A DNA stretch of 19,579 nucleotides from Chloroflexota bacterium (GTDB lineage Bacteria > Chloroflexota > Ktedonobacteria > Ktedonobacterales > Ktedonobacteraceae): assembly GCA_902810755.1 (NCBI GenBank), contig CADDYT010000121.1, positions 1 through 19,579 of the forward strand. Reading direction: 5' to 3'. The notes beneath the pieces are model-generated. The model saw nothing but the letters and a program-made list of their open reading frames with translations, was not told where the DNA came from and searched no databases. The position numbers and the translations under genes were made by a program. Of the stretch, positions 1 through 6,574 are shown piece after piece (position 1 is the first letter of the stretch; each line of letters starts with the position of its first letter).

Positions 1-91
1 CCCGCAAGGGGTGGCCCTACTATAGACGTCGCCCAGGCCCCGCCGCTCGCGCCGCGAACGCATCGTGTATAGTAGGGCCACCCCTTGCGGG
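1..91. repeat. Large palindromic intergenic repeat (24-bp arms)
   Basis: A perfect 24-bp inverted repeat: the left arm 1-24 is the reverse complement of 68-91, with a 43-nt GC-rich centre. The left arm starts at the window edge, so the element may extend further left. The inner 17 bp of each arm (GGGGTGGCCCTACTATA) recur exactly at 5191-5207 and 5243-5259, so this is a dispersed repeat family and not a one-off hairpin. A frame open across it encodes only Gly/Trp/Pro/Ala/Cys-rich repeat peptide and is not a gene. Confidence 0.85.
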
Positions 92-92
92 T

Positions 93-172
93 GGCCTGCG
101 ATGCGGGCGGCCTGCTGTATGGGCGGCTGGCCTGCGATGCGAGTGGCCTGCTGTATGGGCGGCTGGCCTGCG
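93..172. repeat. 36-bp tandem repeat, two copies plus a fragment
   Basis: The blocks 93-128 and 129-164 are near-identical 36-bp units that begin GGCCTGCGATGCG and end TATGGGCGGCT; they differ at two positions near the middle. A third copy starts at 165 and decays after GGCCTGCG. Because 36 is a multiple of three, a frame stays open through the units, but this region follows directly on the palindrome at 1-91 and reads as part of the same non-coding repeat block. The stretch 173-262 is GC-rich with no recognisable gene. Confidence 0.75.
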
Positions 173-262
173 GCGCGGCCTGCGGCTAGCTTGCAGCGCG
201 GCGGGGTGGCGGCCTACCCAGGAACCAGCTTTGCCTCTAAAGGTACACCTTATGCAGCCTGA

Positions 263-291
263 CTGTCAAGCCTGTGTTTTGCCCTTGACAG
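263..291. other. Short hairpin ahead of the first operon
   Basis: CTGTCAAG (263-270) and CTTGACAG (284-291) form an 8-bp perfect inverted repeat with a 13-nt loop. There is no T-tract after it. The right arm contains the TTGACA proposed as the -35 box of the downstream promoter, so a regulatory role is as likely as a terminator. Confidence 0.4.
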
Positions 292-314
292 GCAGTATCT
301 TCAGGTCAGATACT
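285..314 (+). promoter_or_regulatory. Sigma-70-like promoter with overlapping operator-like palindrome
   Basis: A perfect TTGACA (285-290) is followed after 18 bp by GATACT (309-314), a good -35/-10 pair pointing at the MaoC gene at 359. Between and over these boxes lies AGTATCT (294-300) - TCAGGTC - AGATACT (308-314), a perfect 7-bp-arm inverted repeat that covers the -10 box. A repressor bound there would block polymerase. The regulator is not identified in the window. Confidence 0.6.
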
Positions 315-358
315 ATCTTTGCAGTACGCTCTATGTCAACAGGAGAAGGAGCAACCAC

Positions 359-811
359 GTGTTTGATAAGAATATGATAGGGAAGAGCTTTCCCTCGTTC
401 ACCATCGAGGTCGAGCGTTGCAAGATTCATGAGCTGGCGCTGGCCATCGGCGATGATAACCCGATTTACCATAGCCGTGAGGCGGCGCAGGCGGCAGGCT
501 ATCCCGATGTGCCGCTATTTCCCACCTCGCCCACCGTCTTCGCCTTCTGGGGCAATACGCAGATGGGGCGGCAACTTGCCGACACGGGCCTGAACGTCAT
601 GCGCATTCTGCATGGCGAGGAGGAATACGAGTATCTGGCCCCCGTCTGGCCCGGAGATACACTCACCGGCGTCGCTACCATCGTGGATGGCAAGACGCGC
701 AGCGGCTCCAGCGGCTCTTCTATGGATATCGTGACCATCGAAGTGCGTTACACCAACCAGCACGGCCAGCCCGTTCTGAAGGCACGCCAGGTCGTGATCG
801 TGCGCGAATGA
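359..811 (+). CDS. MaoC-like dehydratase, N-terminal-type subunit (HadA-like)
   Basis: A 150-residue hot-dog-fold protein of the MaoC dehydratase N-terminal (FAS1 dehydratase-like) type. It probably pairs with the next gene to hydrate enoyl-thioesters or dehydrate (R)-3-hydroxyacyl-thioesters. The hydratase-2 region is present but altered: GDDNPIYH at residues 31-38 has one extra residue before the His compared with the usual GDxNPxH spacing. In mycobacterial HadAB-type pairs one subunit is catalytic and the other shapes the acyl tunnel; I infer this is the non-catalytic partner. The start is GTG at 359, supported by AGGAGAAGGA at 341-350. The stop overlaps an upstream in-frame ATG of the next gene, so the two are certainly co-transcribed. 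A promoter and palindromic operator lie immediately upstream. Confidence 0.85.
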   Translation: MFDKNMIGKSFPSFTIEVERCKIHELALAIGDDNPIYHSREAAQAAGYPDVPLFPTSPTVFAFWGNTQMGRQLADTGLNVMRILHGEEEYEYLAPVWPGDTLTGVATIVDGKTRSGSSGSSMDIVTIEVRYTNQHGQPVLKARQVVIVRE

Positions 812-840
812 ATGAGTCTGGCAACGAAGGAGATAAGATC

Positions 841-1290
841 ATGACAACCAACGCGGAGAAGGTGCAGGCCCGGTATTTTGAAGATGTGCAGGTCGGCGAT
901 GAGATCCCGAAGCTGATCAAACCCGGCGTCACGCATCTACAACTGGTGCGCTACGCGGGCGCGTCCGGCGATTTCAACCCGTTGCACACCGACCCGAAGA
1001 TCGGCGAAATGATCGGCACGGGCGGCATCATCGCGCACGGCATGCTGATTATGGGTTTCCTGGGCCAGTTTCTAAGCAATTATGTCGGCCCGGCAGCCCT
1101 GCGCAAATTCGGCGTGCGCTTCAAGGGCATGACGCGCCTCGATGACGTGATTACCTGCACCGGCACCGTCACCGAGAAGTACGAGGCCGACGGCGAGAAG
1201 CGCATCGCGGGCAAGTTCCAGGCGGCAGACCAGAACGGCGATGTGAAGGCCACCGGCACCTTTGTGGCCGCGCTGCCATCACGAGACTAG
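841..1290 (+). CDS. MaoC-family (R)-specific enoyl hydratase / 3-hydroxyacyl dehydratase (HadB-like)
   Basis: A 149-residue single hot-dog MaoC protein. The hydratase-2 signature is intact: YAGASGDFNPLH at residues 38-49, with Asp44 and His49 as the catalytic pair known in the family. It should catalyse reversible hydration of trans-2-enoyl-CoA or -ACP to the (R)-3-hydroxy form, with the preceding gene as heterodimer partner. The frame is open from an ATG at 808 that overlaps the upstream stop, but I chose ATG 841 because AAGGAG at 827-832 sits 8 nt ahead of it and the extra 11 residues are not family-like. An SDR reductase follows. Whether this set serves fatty-acid elongation, polyhydroxyalkanoate precursors or degradation cannot be told here. 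Confidence 0.88.
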   Translation: MTTNAEKVQARYFEDVQVGDEIPKLIKPGVTHLQLVRYAGASGDFNPLHTDPKIGEMIGTGGIIAHGMLIMGFLGQFLSNYVGPAALRKFGVRFKGMTRLDDVITCTGTVTEKYEADGEKRIAGKFQAADQNGDVKATGTFVAALPSRD

Positions 1291-1308
1291 CCATGAAAAC
1301 GACTCTCT

Positions 1309-1403
1309 GACATATCATTCTGACTGAGCGCAGCGAAGAATCTGGCGCAATCCCCGGTGGCACTGGCTCACCTCGGATTCTTCGCTGCGCTCAGAATGAC
1401 ATG
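1309..1403. repeat. REP-like palindromic element
   Basis: The left arm (1309-1345) and right arm (1373-1403) are inverted copies of a sequence with core TCATTCTGAGCGCAGCGAAG and ending in AATC; the left arm carries a 4-nt CTGA duplication. About 28 nt separate the arms. The same core recurs at 2293-2385, at 18240-18366 and as a fragment at 13868-13882. In translation the minus strand gives LSAAKNP, a peptide familiar from mis-called ORFs over such repeats. It lies within the operon between the MaoC and SDR genes, where an RNA hairpin could adjust transcript stability. Confidence 0.8.
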
Positions 1404-1454
1404 CCAGGCCCCCTTTTTCGTGGTTAAAAGTAAGAAGAGAGTGGAGAGATATCT

Positions 1455-2282
1455 ATGGGCATGCTTGACAGTAAAGTAGCTATTTTGACGGGTTCGGGAC
1501 GCGGCATCGGCGCGGCAGCCGCGAAGTTGTTTGCTTCGGAAGGAGCAAAAGTCGTTGTGAGCGACCTTGACGCGGCCCCGGCGGAGGAGACGGCGGCGGC
1601 CATTCGTGACGCAGGCGGCACAGCCATCGTCGTCGCGGGCGACGTTACCAGCCCGGATTTTCCGGCGCAACTGATCAAATCCACGCTCGACGCCTTTGGC
1701 GGGCTGGATATCATTGTCAATAACGCGGGCTACACGTGGGACGCGGTGATCCAGAACATGACGGATAAGCAGTGGTACGCCATCCTTGATGTGCATGTTA
1801 CCGCGCCGTTCCGCATCCTGCGCGAGGCGTCACACTACATTCGCGACGCAGCCAAGAAGGAAATTGCCGCCAACGGGCGCGCCAACCCGCGCAAGGTGGT
1901 CAACGTCTCATCTGTCTCCGGCGTCTATGGCAACGCCGGTCAGGCCAACTACTCAACGGCCAAAGCGGGGATCACCGGCCTGACGAAGACGCTGGCGAAA
2001 GAGTGGGGCCGCTACAACGTGCAGGTCAACGCCGTCTGCTACGGCTTCATCGACACGCGCCTGACGGCCTCGAAAGAGAACGCGGAGAAGATGCAGCGCG
2101 AGGGCGAAGAGATTCAACTCGGCATCCCCGATCAGATGAGGCAGATGTCGTCCATGCTCATCCCGCTCGGTCGCCCCGGCACGCCGGAAGAGGCGGCAGG
2201 CCCCATGCTCTTCCTGGCCTCCCCCCTCTCCAACTACGTCTCCGGCGCCGTGCTGGAAGTCACCGGTGGGCGGGCGCTGTAA
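1455..2282 (+). CDS. Short-chain dehydrogenase/reductase, 3-oxoacyl-ACP reductase (FabG)-like
   Basis: A 275-residue classical SDR, predicted to use NAD(P)H to reduce 3-oxoacyl-thioesters or run the reverse oxidation. Visible motifs: nucleotide-binding TGSGRGIG at 12-19, NNAG at 89-92, catalytic Ser153, and Tyr166-x-x-x-Lys170 in YSTAK; the C-terminus SGAVLEVTGG is FabG-like. Asp37 after the second beta strand suggests a preference for NAD(H), which is inference. The protein is about 30 residues longer than E. coli FabG, with a basic insert around residues 128-147, as in longer FabG-like reductases. The start at ATG 1455 has GGAG at 1443-1446. It follows two MaoC hydratase subunits across a REP-like palindrome, giving the two central steps of 3-hydroxyacyl metabolism in one unit. 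Confidence 0.9.
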   Translation: MGMLDSKVAILTGSGRGIGAAAAKLFASEGAKVVVSDLDAAPAEETAAAIRDAGGTAIVVAGDVTSPDFPAQLIKSTLDAFGGLDIIVNNAGYTWDAVIQNMTDKQWYAILDVHVTAPFRILREASHYIRDAAKKEIAANGRANPRKVVNVSSVSGVYGNAGQANYSTAKAGITGLTKTLAKEWGRYNVQVNAVCYGFIDTRLTASKENAEKMQREGEEIQLGIPDQMRQMSSMLIPLGRPGTPEEAAGPMLFLASPLSNYVSGAVLEVTGGRAL

Positions 2283-2292
2283 AACATAGCAG

Positions 2293-2385
2293 CATGACAT
2301 ACTGAGTGAAGCGAAGCCTCTGGTAGCCTATCATGAGCCTCATTAGCCTGGTTAGATGCTTCGCTTCACCCAGCATACGGCATGC
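2293..2385. repeat. REP-like palindromic element overlapping an extended reading frame
   Basis: The arms TACTGAGTGAAGCGAAGC (2300-2317) and its imperfect inverse around 2358-2376 form a hairpin with about 40 nt between them. The right end CCAGCATACGGCATGC (2370-2385) is identical to 5415-5430, linking this element to the repeat at 5139-5429. The open frame of the downstream FAD enzyme runs back through this repeat to an ATG at 2333, which is therefore rejected as the start. Confidence 0.75.
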
Positions 2386-2434
2386 CGGTGGCGCTGATGA
2401 CGATCAATCGCCGTTCTATGAAAGGGTGTATGTG

Positions 2435-5089
2435 ATGTTGACGGAAAAGGCGAGAGAGGCGTTGCGGGCGTTGTTCCCGCGCGGGCAGGTGTTTACCGAC
2501 GCGACATCGCTGGTCGCGTATGAACTGGACGCGGGGCTGGATCGCGGTTCGCCGGATGCGGTGGTGCTGCCGCGCTCGGCTGAGGATGTTGCGCGGCTGG
2601 TGCGCTGGGCCGCCGAATACGAAGTGCCGCTGGTGGCACGCGGAGCGGGAACGGGGCTTTCCGGCGGCGCCGTCGCCGATCGCGGCGGCGTCATCGTGGC
2701 CTTCTCGCGCATGGATCATATCCTTGAGGTCGATGCCTACGGACGCTGCGCCGTTGTTGAGCCGTGCGTCATCAACCTGCGGCTGGACGAGCGCGTGCGC
2801 GAATATGGTCTCTACTTCCCGCCCGACCCGGCCAGCCAGCGCGCCTCGACCATTGGCGGCAACGTGGCGGAGAACTCCGGCGGGCCGCACTGCTTCAAGT
2901 ATGGCGTGACCACCAACTACATCATGGGCATGGACGCTGTGCTGGCCGACGGGCGCAGCGTGCGCATCGGCGGGCGCGCCCTGGACTATCCTGCCTATGA
3001 CCTCTGCGGCCTGCTCACGGGCAGTGAGGGCATGCTGGCCCTCATGACCGCCATCACGCTCCGCCTCGTGCGCAACCCACCGGCAGTCAAGACGATGCTG
3101 GCCATCTTCGACTCCATTGAGCAGGCAGGTGTAGCCGTCTCTGCTGTCATTGCCGCCGGGCTGGTGCCTGCCACAATGGAGATGATGGACCAGAAAATCA
3201 TCCGCATCGTCGAACCCTTCGCCCACGCCGGTCTGCCTACCGATGCGGGAGCCGCGCTGATTATCGAAGTCGATGGCTACCCGGAAAGTCTGGACGCGCA
3301 GGTCGACGAGATTGCCGACATCATGCAGGCGCACGGGGCGCATGGCCTGCGCATTGCCAGCAGCGCGGAGGAGCGCAACGCCATCTGGCTGGCGCGCAAG
3401 AGCGCGGCAGGGGCCATCACGCGCATGACCCCCTCGTACTACACCGTCGATGTCACCGTGCCGCGCAGCCGTCTGGCGGAGACGCTGGGAGAGATCAACC
3501 AGTTGTTGGACCGCTACCACCTGCAGGCCGGACACGTCTTCCACGCGGGCGACGGCAACCTGCATCCCCTGATCCTCGTCGCCGACCCGAAGGACCCCGA
3601 CCTGATGGAGCGCGTCCACCACGTCGGCTGGGAGATGGTTGAGATGGTGGTGCGCAAAGACGGCAGCCTGAGCGGCGAACACGGCATCGGCATCGAAAAA
3701 CGCGAGTACATGCCGCTCATGTTCAATGAGGCCGAACTCTCCGCCATGCTCGATGTCAAACAGGTCTTCGACCCCCTCAACCTGCTCAACCCCGGCAAAG
3801 TCTTTCCCTCGTTGGCCAGAAACGGCTCGCATATCGATACTGCTTTAGCCAGCGTCCATCCGCCAGCGCAGACCGGCAACGTCCCGCAGGGGGTATTCAT
3901 GCCCACCTCGACAGAAGAAGCTGCGCCGGGCCTGCGCAACCTGGCGGCAGCCAGCAAGCGCGTGCGCATCACGGGTGCGGAGACGGCGGGAGAGATAGCG
4001 ACAGCATGCGACGTTGTGCTTTCTACCGCGAAGCTGCGCGGCATCAAAACCTACGCGCCCGACGATATGTACGTGACCGTCGGGGCCGGGACGCCGCTTT
4101 CAGAGCTACAGGCCTTTCTGGCAGAGCATCAGCGACAGGTGCCGCTCGTCTCGCCCTGGCCGCAGGCAACGGTCGGCGGGTTAGTCGCCGCCAACATCAA
4201 CGCCCCGCAGCGCATGCGCTACGGCTCGCTGCGCGACCTCGTGCTGTGCGCGAACGTCGTGCTGGGTGATGGGCGCGCCATTCGCGTCGGGCGGCCCGTC
4301 ATCAAGAATGTGGCCGGCTTCGACCTCACAAAAATCTTCGCCGGTTCGCATGGCACGCTGGGCCTGCTGACCGACCTCACGCTCAAAATCATCACGCCGC
4401 CCCGCGCCACGCGCACGCTGCTCTTCCCTGTCAGCGACCGGCGGCACGGCCTGATCTGGGCGCGACAGATGCTGCCCCAGGCTCTCGTCGCTTCCGCCAT
4501 CGTCCTGCTCCAGGGATCGCCAGCTTCTCTTGCGCGCATCGCCGGGCCAGCCTTCAGCAACCTGAGCGGAAATAACACGACCGGCCTGCTGGCCTACACA
4601 GCCGAAGGTCTGGCCGCCGACGTAGAGGCCGAACTCGACACTGTACAGCACCTCATGCGCGAGACAGGCGCGCCTGAGCCGCTGACGGTTGAAGCCCCAA
4701 CAGGCACCGACCTCTGGGCCAACCTGCTCGCCGCCCCGGAAACCTTGCTGCTGCGCATCGGCCTGCCCGCCAGCGAGCTACCCGCCTATGTGCAAGACCA
4801 TGCCCACCTTCTCAACAAAGGCACCTTCCTTGCCGATATCGCCGGTGGCCTCATCTATGCAACCGCGTCATTCGACGACGTGGAGGAAGCCAGAACATGG
4901 CTCGCCTCGCTGCGCCAGCCCGCTCTCGCCGCCGAAGGCTACGCCATCGTCCTGCGCATGCCCCCGGCCTACGAAAACGAGCTAGAGCGGTGGGGCTACC
5001 GACCGCAAACGCTGGATATCATGCAAAAGCTCAAAGCGCGCTGGGACCCGCAGGGCATCCTGAACCCGGGCGGGTTTCTGAGCAAGTGA
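2435..5089 (+). CDS. Fused GlcD-GlcE-type FAD-linked 2-hydroxyacid dehydrogenase
   Basis: An 884-residue fusion of two FAD/PCMH-type units. Residues 1-465 resemble glycolate oxidase subunit GlcD: PCMH binding loop GAGTGLSGG at 70-78, ASTIGGN about 148-154, then the oxidase C-terminal domain with HAGDGNLHP (370-378), GEHGIG (414-419) and LNPGKVFP. Residues about 520-884 resemble GlcE: VTVGAGTPLSELQ, PQATVGGLVAAN, VIKNVAGFDLTKIF, GSHGTLGLLT, and a second terminal LNPGGFL. It should oxidise glycolate, D-lactate or a similar 2-hydroxyacid, passing electrons to an iron-sulfur partner. No GlcF is seen nearby. ATG 2435 is preferred over 2333 because the 34 extra residues are encoded by a REP-like repeat and family homology begins at MLTEKAREAL; GGG at 2424-2426 is a modest ribosome site. 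Confidence 0.88.
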   Translation: MLTEKAREALRALFPRGQVFTDATSLVAYELDAGLDRGSPDAVVLPRSAEDVARLVRWAAEYEVPLVARGAGTGLSGGAVADRGGVIVAFSRMDHILEVDAYGRCAVVEPCVINLRLDERVREYGLYFPPDPASQRASTIGGNVAENSGGPHCFKYGVTTNYIMGMDAVLADGRSVRIGGRALDYPAYDLCGLLTGSEGMLALMTAITLRLVRNPPAVKTMLAIFDSIEQAGVAVSAVIAAGLVPATMEMMDQKIIRIVEPFAHAGLPTDAGAALIIEVDGYPESLDAQVDEIADIMQAHGAHGLRIASSAEERNAIWLARKSAAGAITRMTPSYYTVDVTVPRSRLAETLGEINQLLDRYHLQAGHVFHAGDGNLHPLILVADPKDPDLMERVHHVGWEMVEMVVRKDGSLSGEHGIGIEKREYMPLMFNEAELSAMLDVKQVFDPLNLLNPGKVFPSLARNGSHIDTALASVHPPAQTGNVPQGVFMPTSTEEAAPGLRNLAAASKRVRITGAETAGEIATACDVVLSTAKLRGIKTYAPDDMYVTVGAGTPLSELQAFLAEHQRQVPLVSPWPQATVGGLVAANINAPQRMRYGSLRDLVLCANVVLGDGRAIRVGRPVIKNVAGFDLTKIFAGSHGTLGLLTDLTLKIITPPRATRTLLFPVSDRRHGLIWARQMLPQALVASAIVLLQGSPASLARIAGPAFSNLSGNNTTGLLAYTAEGLAADVEAELDTVQHLMRETGAPEPLTVEAPTGTDLWANLLAAPETLLLRIGLPASELPAYVQDHAHLLNKGTFLADIAGGLIYATASFDDVEEARTWLASLRQPALAAEGYAIVLRMPPAYENELERWGYRPQTLDIMQKLKARWDPQGILNPGGFLSK

Positions 5090-5097
5090 GATTGATG

Positions 5098-5128
5098 TGG
5101 AGGCCAGGACACAACGCCCTGGCCTCCA
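5098..5128. terminator. Hairpin after the GlcDE gene
   Basis: TGGAGGCCAGG (5098-5108) and CCTGGCCTCCA (5118-5128) form an 11-bp perfect stem with a 9-nt loop starting 9 nt past the stop codon. No T-run follows, so it is a hairpin that may assist termination and not a textbook intrinsic terminator. Confidence 0.55.
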
Positions 5129-5138
5129 TAGCCCATAC

Positions 5139-5429
5139 CATGCCGTATGCTGGCTCCCCGTCACAGGTCGACAGCGCAGGCCACCCGCCAGGGGTGGCCC
5201 TACTATATACGGGCGGCTCGTGCCGCTCCACAAGCGGTCGTGTATAGTAGGGCCACCCCCATAAGCGTTAACTTCAGGCCGCCGCAGGCCACCCCTGGCG
5301 GGTGGCCTGCCCGGCGTTGGCACTGGCTTACGTTAACGCCTATGGGGCCACCCCTGGCGGGTGGCCTGCGGTGCCGGGTCGTATAAGAGGAATCCGGCAG
5401 GCCAGCAGAGGGAGCCAGCATACGGCATG
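5139..5429. mobile_element. 291-bp MITE-like element with 20-bp terminal inverted repeats and nested palindromes
   Basis: The ends 5139-5158 and 5410-5429 are perfect 20-bp inverted repeats (left end starts CATGCCGTATGC). Nested inside are: a palindrome with 17-bp arms at 5191-5207/5243-5259 identical to the core of the repeat at 1-91; an inverted pair at 5257-5272/5332-5347 (one mismatch) around GTTAAC; and GC palindromes GCAGGCCACCC/GGGTGGCCTGC (5284-5294/5300-5310), with similar ones at 5177-5200 and 5345-5370. There is no transposase. It fills the gap between two convergent genes and ends one base before the stop codon of the ADP-ribosylglycohydrolase. No target duplication was obvious. 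Frames open through it are repeat-derived and not counted as genes. Confidence 0.65.
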
Positions 5430-6452
5430 CTATTCCCATGCCTCGCTCAGGCTGCTGAGGCGATCATGATACTCGATGTTGTGTATCCAGTCTGCTGGCC
5501 ACGCTTGCAGGCCGTGAGCGGCACCGGCAAAGGCGCCGGTGAGGCAGGCGATGGAGTCGGAGTCGCCGGAGGTGACGGCGGCGCGGCGGATGGCGGCTAC
5601 CGGGTCATCGGGAAAGAGGAGGAAGCAAAGCATGCCGGTGGCGAAGGCTTCCTCGGCTACCCAGCCTGCCCCGGTCGCCAGGCAGGGGTCGCTCTGGCGG
5701 TCAGCGACCTTAAGCGCGGCATCGAGCCGGTCGAGGACGTGCAGGCACTCCTGCCAGCCGCGAGCAATGAACTCCTGGGGATGGTCGATGCCCGGTCGCT
5801 GCCAGAGGGGGCCGAGCCAGTCTTCGCGGTAGATGAATTGCTGGCTCTGCGCATAGTGACGCAGGCGATCGGGAAGCGTGGCAGGTTCGTTCCCGGCAGC
5901 CAGATCGGCGATGGCGTAAGCGGTCAGATCGGCTGCCGCTAGCCCCGTCGGGTGTCCATGTGTCAACGCGGCCTGAAACTGGGCGATGGCAGCGCGGGTT
6001 GTCTCCGTCAGGCCGTCCTTGCCCGGAGGCAGCAAGCCAACCGGAGCAACGCGCATATTGGCCCCGCAGCCCTTTGAGGAGTGGACGGTCGCCTCATACC
6101 AGGGCATACTGCGGGCAAGGTTATCGCAGGCGCGCATGCAGGTTATGCCGGGAGCGCGGTTATTGTCGGGGCTGTTGGCCCAGGCGACGAAGGCGCGACG
6201 CAGCGGTTGCTCCAGCGTCCGCGCGCTATAGGGCCGGGCAGCCTCCAGCAAAGCTTCGCCCACTGCCAGCGTCATCTGCGTATCATCGGTCACGCGCGCG
6301 GGATGCCCCTGCGGCGCCTGCGGGCCATCAGGCGGGAAACGATGCAGGATATCGCTGACACTCAAAAATTCTGTTTCTGCTCCCAGCGCGTCACCCAGCG
6401 CCAGCCCAAAGAGACAGCCCGCCGCTCGCTGCTTTGCTATCGATTGTTCCAT
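5430..6452 (-). CDS. ADP-ribosylglycohydrolase family protein (DraG-like)
   Basis: A 340-residue protein of the ADP-ribosylglycohydrolase fold, which removes ADP-ribose from proteins or hydrolyses related N-/O-glycosidic ADP-ribose compounds using a binuclear Mg/Mn site. Motifs: AGCLFGLALGDALG at 11-24, metal-binding TDDTQMT at 55-61, and SGDSDSIACLTGAFAG around 294-309, which supplies the second set of metal Asp residues; the usual GDTDT is GDSDS here. The start is the ATG at 6452-6450 because AAAGGAAAGAG lies just ahead; an ATG further out at 6518 would add 22 unconserved residues and run into the promoter. It has an extended -10 promoter upstream and is divergent from galU. No ADP-ribosyltransferase or DraT is nearby, so the substrate is unknown. 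Confidence 0.88.
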   Translation of the reverse strand: MEQSIAKQRAAGCLFGLALGDALGAETEFLSVSDILHRFPPDGPQAPQGHPARVTDDTQMTLAVGEALLEAARPYSARTLEQPLRRAFVAWANSPDNNRAPGITCMRACDNLARSMPWYEATVHSSKGCGANMRVAPVGLLPPGKDGLTETTRAAIAQFQAALTHGHPTGLAAADLTAYAIADLAAGNEPATLPDRLRHYAQSQQFIYREDWLGPLWQRPGIDHPQEFIARGWQECLHVLDRLDAALKVADRQSDPCLATGAGWVAEEAFATGMLCFLLFPDDPVAAIRRAAVTSGDSDSIACLTGAFAGAAHGLQAWPADWIHNIEYHDRLSSLSEAWE

Positions 6453-6495
6453 ACGCTCTTTCCTTTTGTTGAGTTTGCGGGTAACACCAGGCGCT

Positions 6496-6504
6496 ATTAT
6501 AGCA
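6496..6504 (-). promoter_or_regulatory. Extended -10 promoter for the ADP-ribosylglycohydrolase gene
   Basis: On the minus strand the sequence reads TGCTATAAT, a perfect extended -10 (TGn plus TATAAT). The -35 region 17-18 bp upstream is weak, as is common with extended -10 promoters. The gene start lies about 44 nt downstream. Confidence 0.6.
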
Positions 6505-6508
6505 CAGG

Positions 6509-6537
6509 TTGACCGCAAAGGCCATTTCCCCTACAAT
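6509..6537 (+). promoter_or_regulatory. Sigma-70-like promoter for galU
   Basis: TTGACC (6509-6514), a 17-bp spacer and TACAAT (6532-6537) match the consensus at 5 of 6 positions each. The expected transcription start is about 30 nt ahead of the galU ATG at 6575. The -35 box lies within about 10 bp of the oppositely directed promoter at 6496-6504, so the two may compete. Confidence 0.75.
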
Positions 6538-6574
6538 AGGGGCAGCGTGACTCTATCTGATGTGAGGAGAAAGT

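Noticed and set aside
93..172. Possible CRISPR array
   Set aside because: The 36-bp units abut with no variable spacers, so they are a plain tandem repeat.
65..262. Plus-strand reading frame of 65 codons with 12-residue Gly/Trp/Pro/Met repeats
   Set aside because: It lies entirely in the palindrome and 36-bp tandem repeat, has no ribosome site, and its composition is that of translated repeat DNA.
1368..1796. Minus-strand frame of 142 codons
   Set aside because: It is antisense to the SDR gene and ends in LSAAKNPR, the usual product of the REP-like repeat.
2366..3832. Minus-strand frame of 488 codons
   Set aside because: It is a shadow of the GlcD half, rich in His/Arg/Ala as expected from GC-rich antisense, with no recognisable domain.
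4982..5323. Frames in both strands across 4982-5440
   Set aside because: They read through the 291-bp palindromic element and yield Pro/Gly/Arg-rich repeat peptides; no ribosome site or homology.
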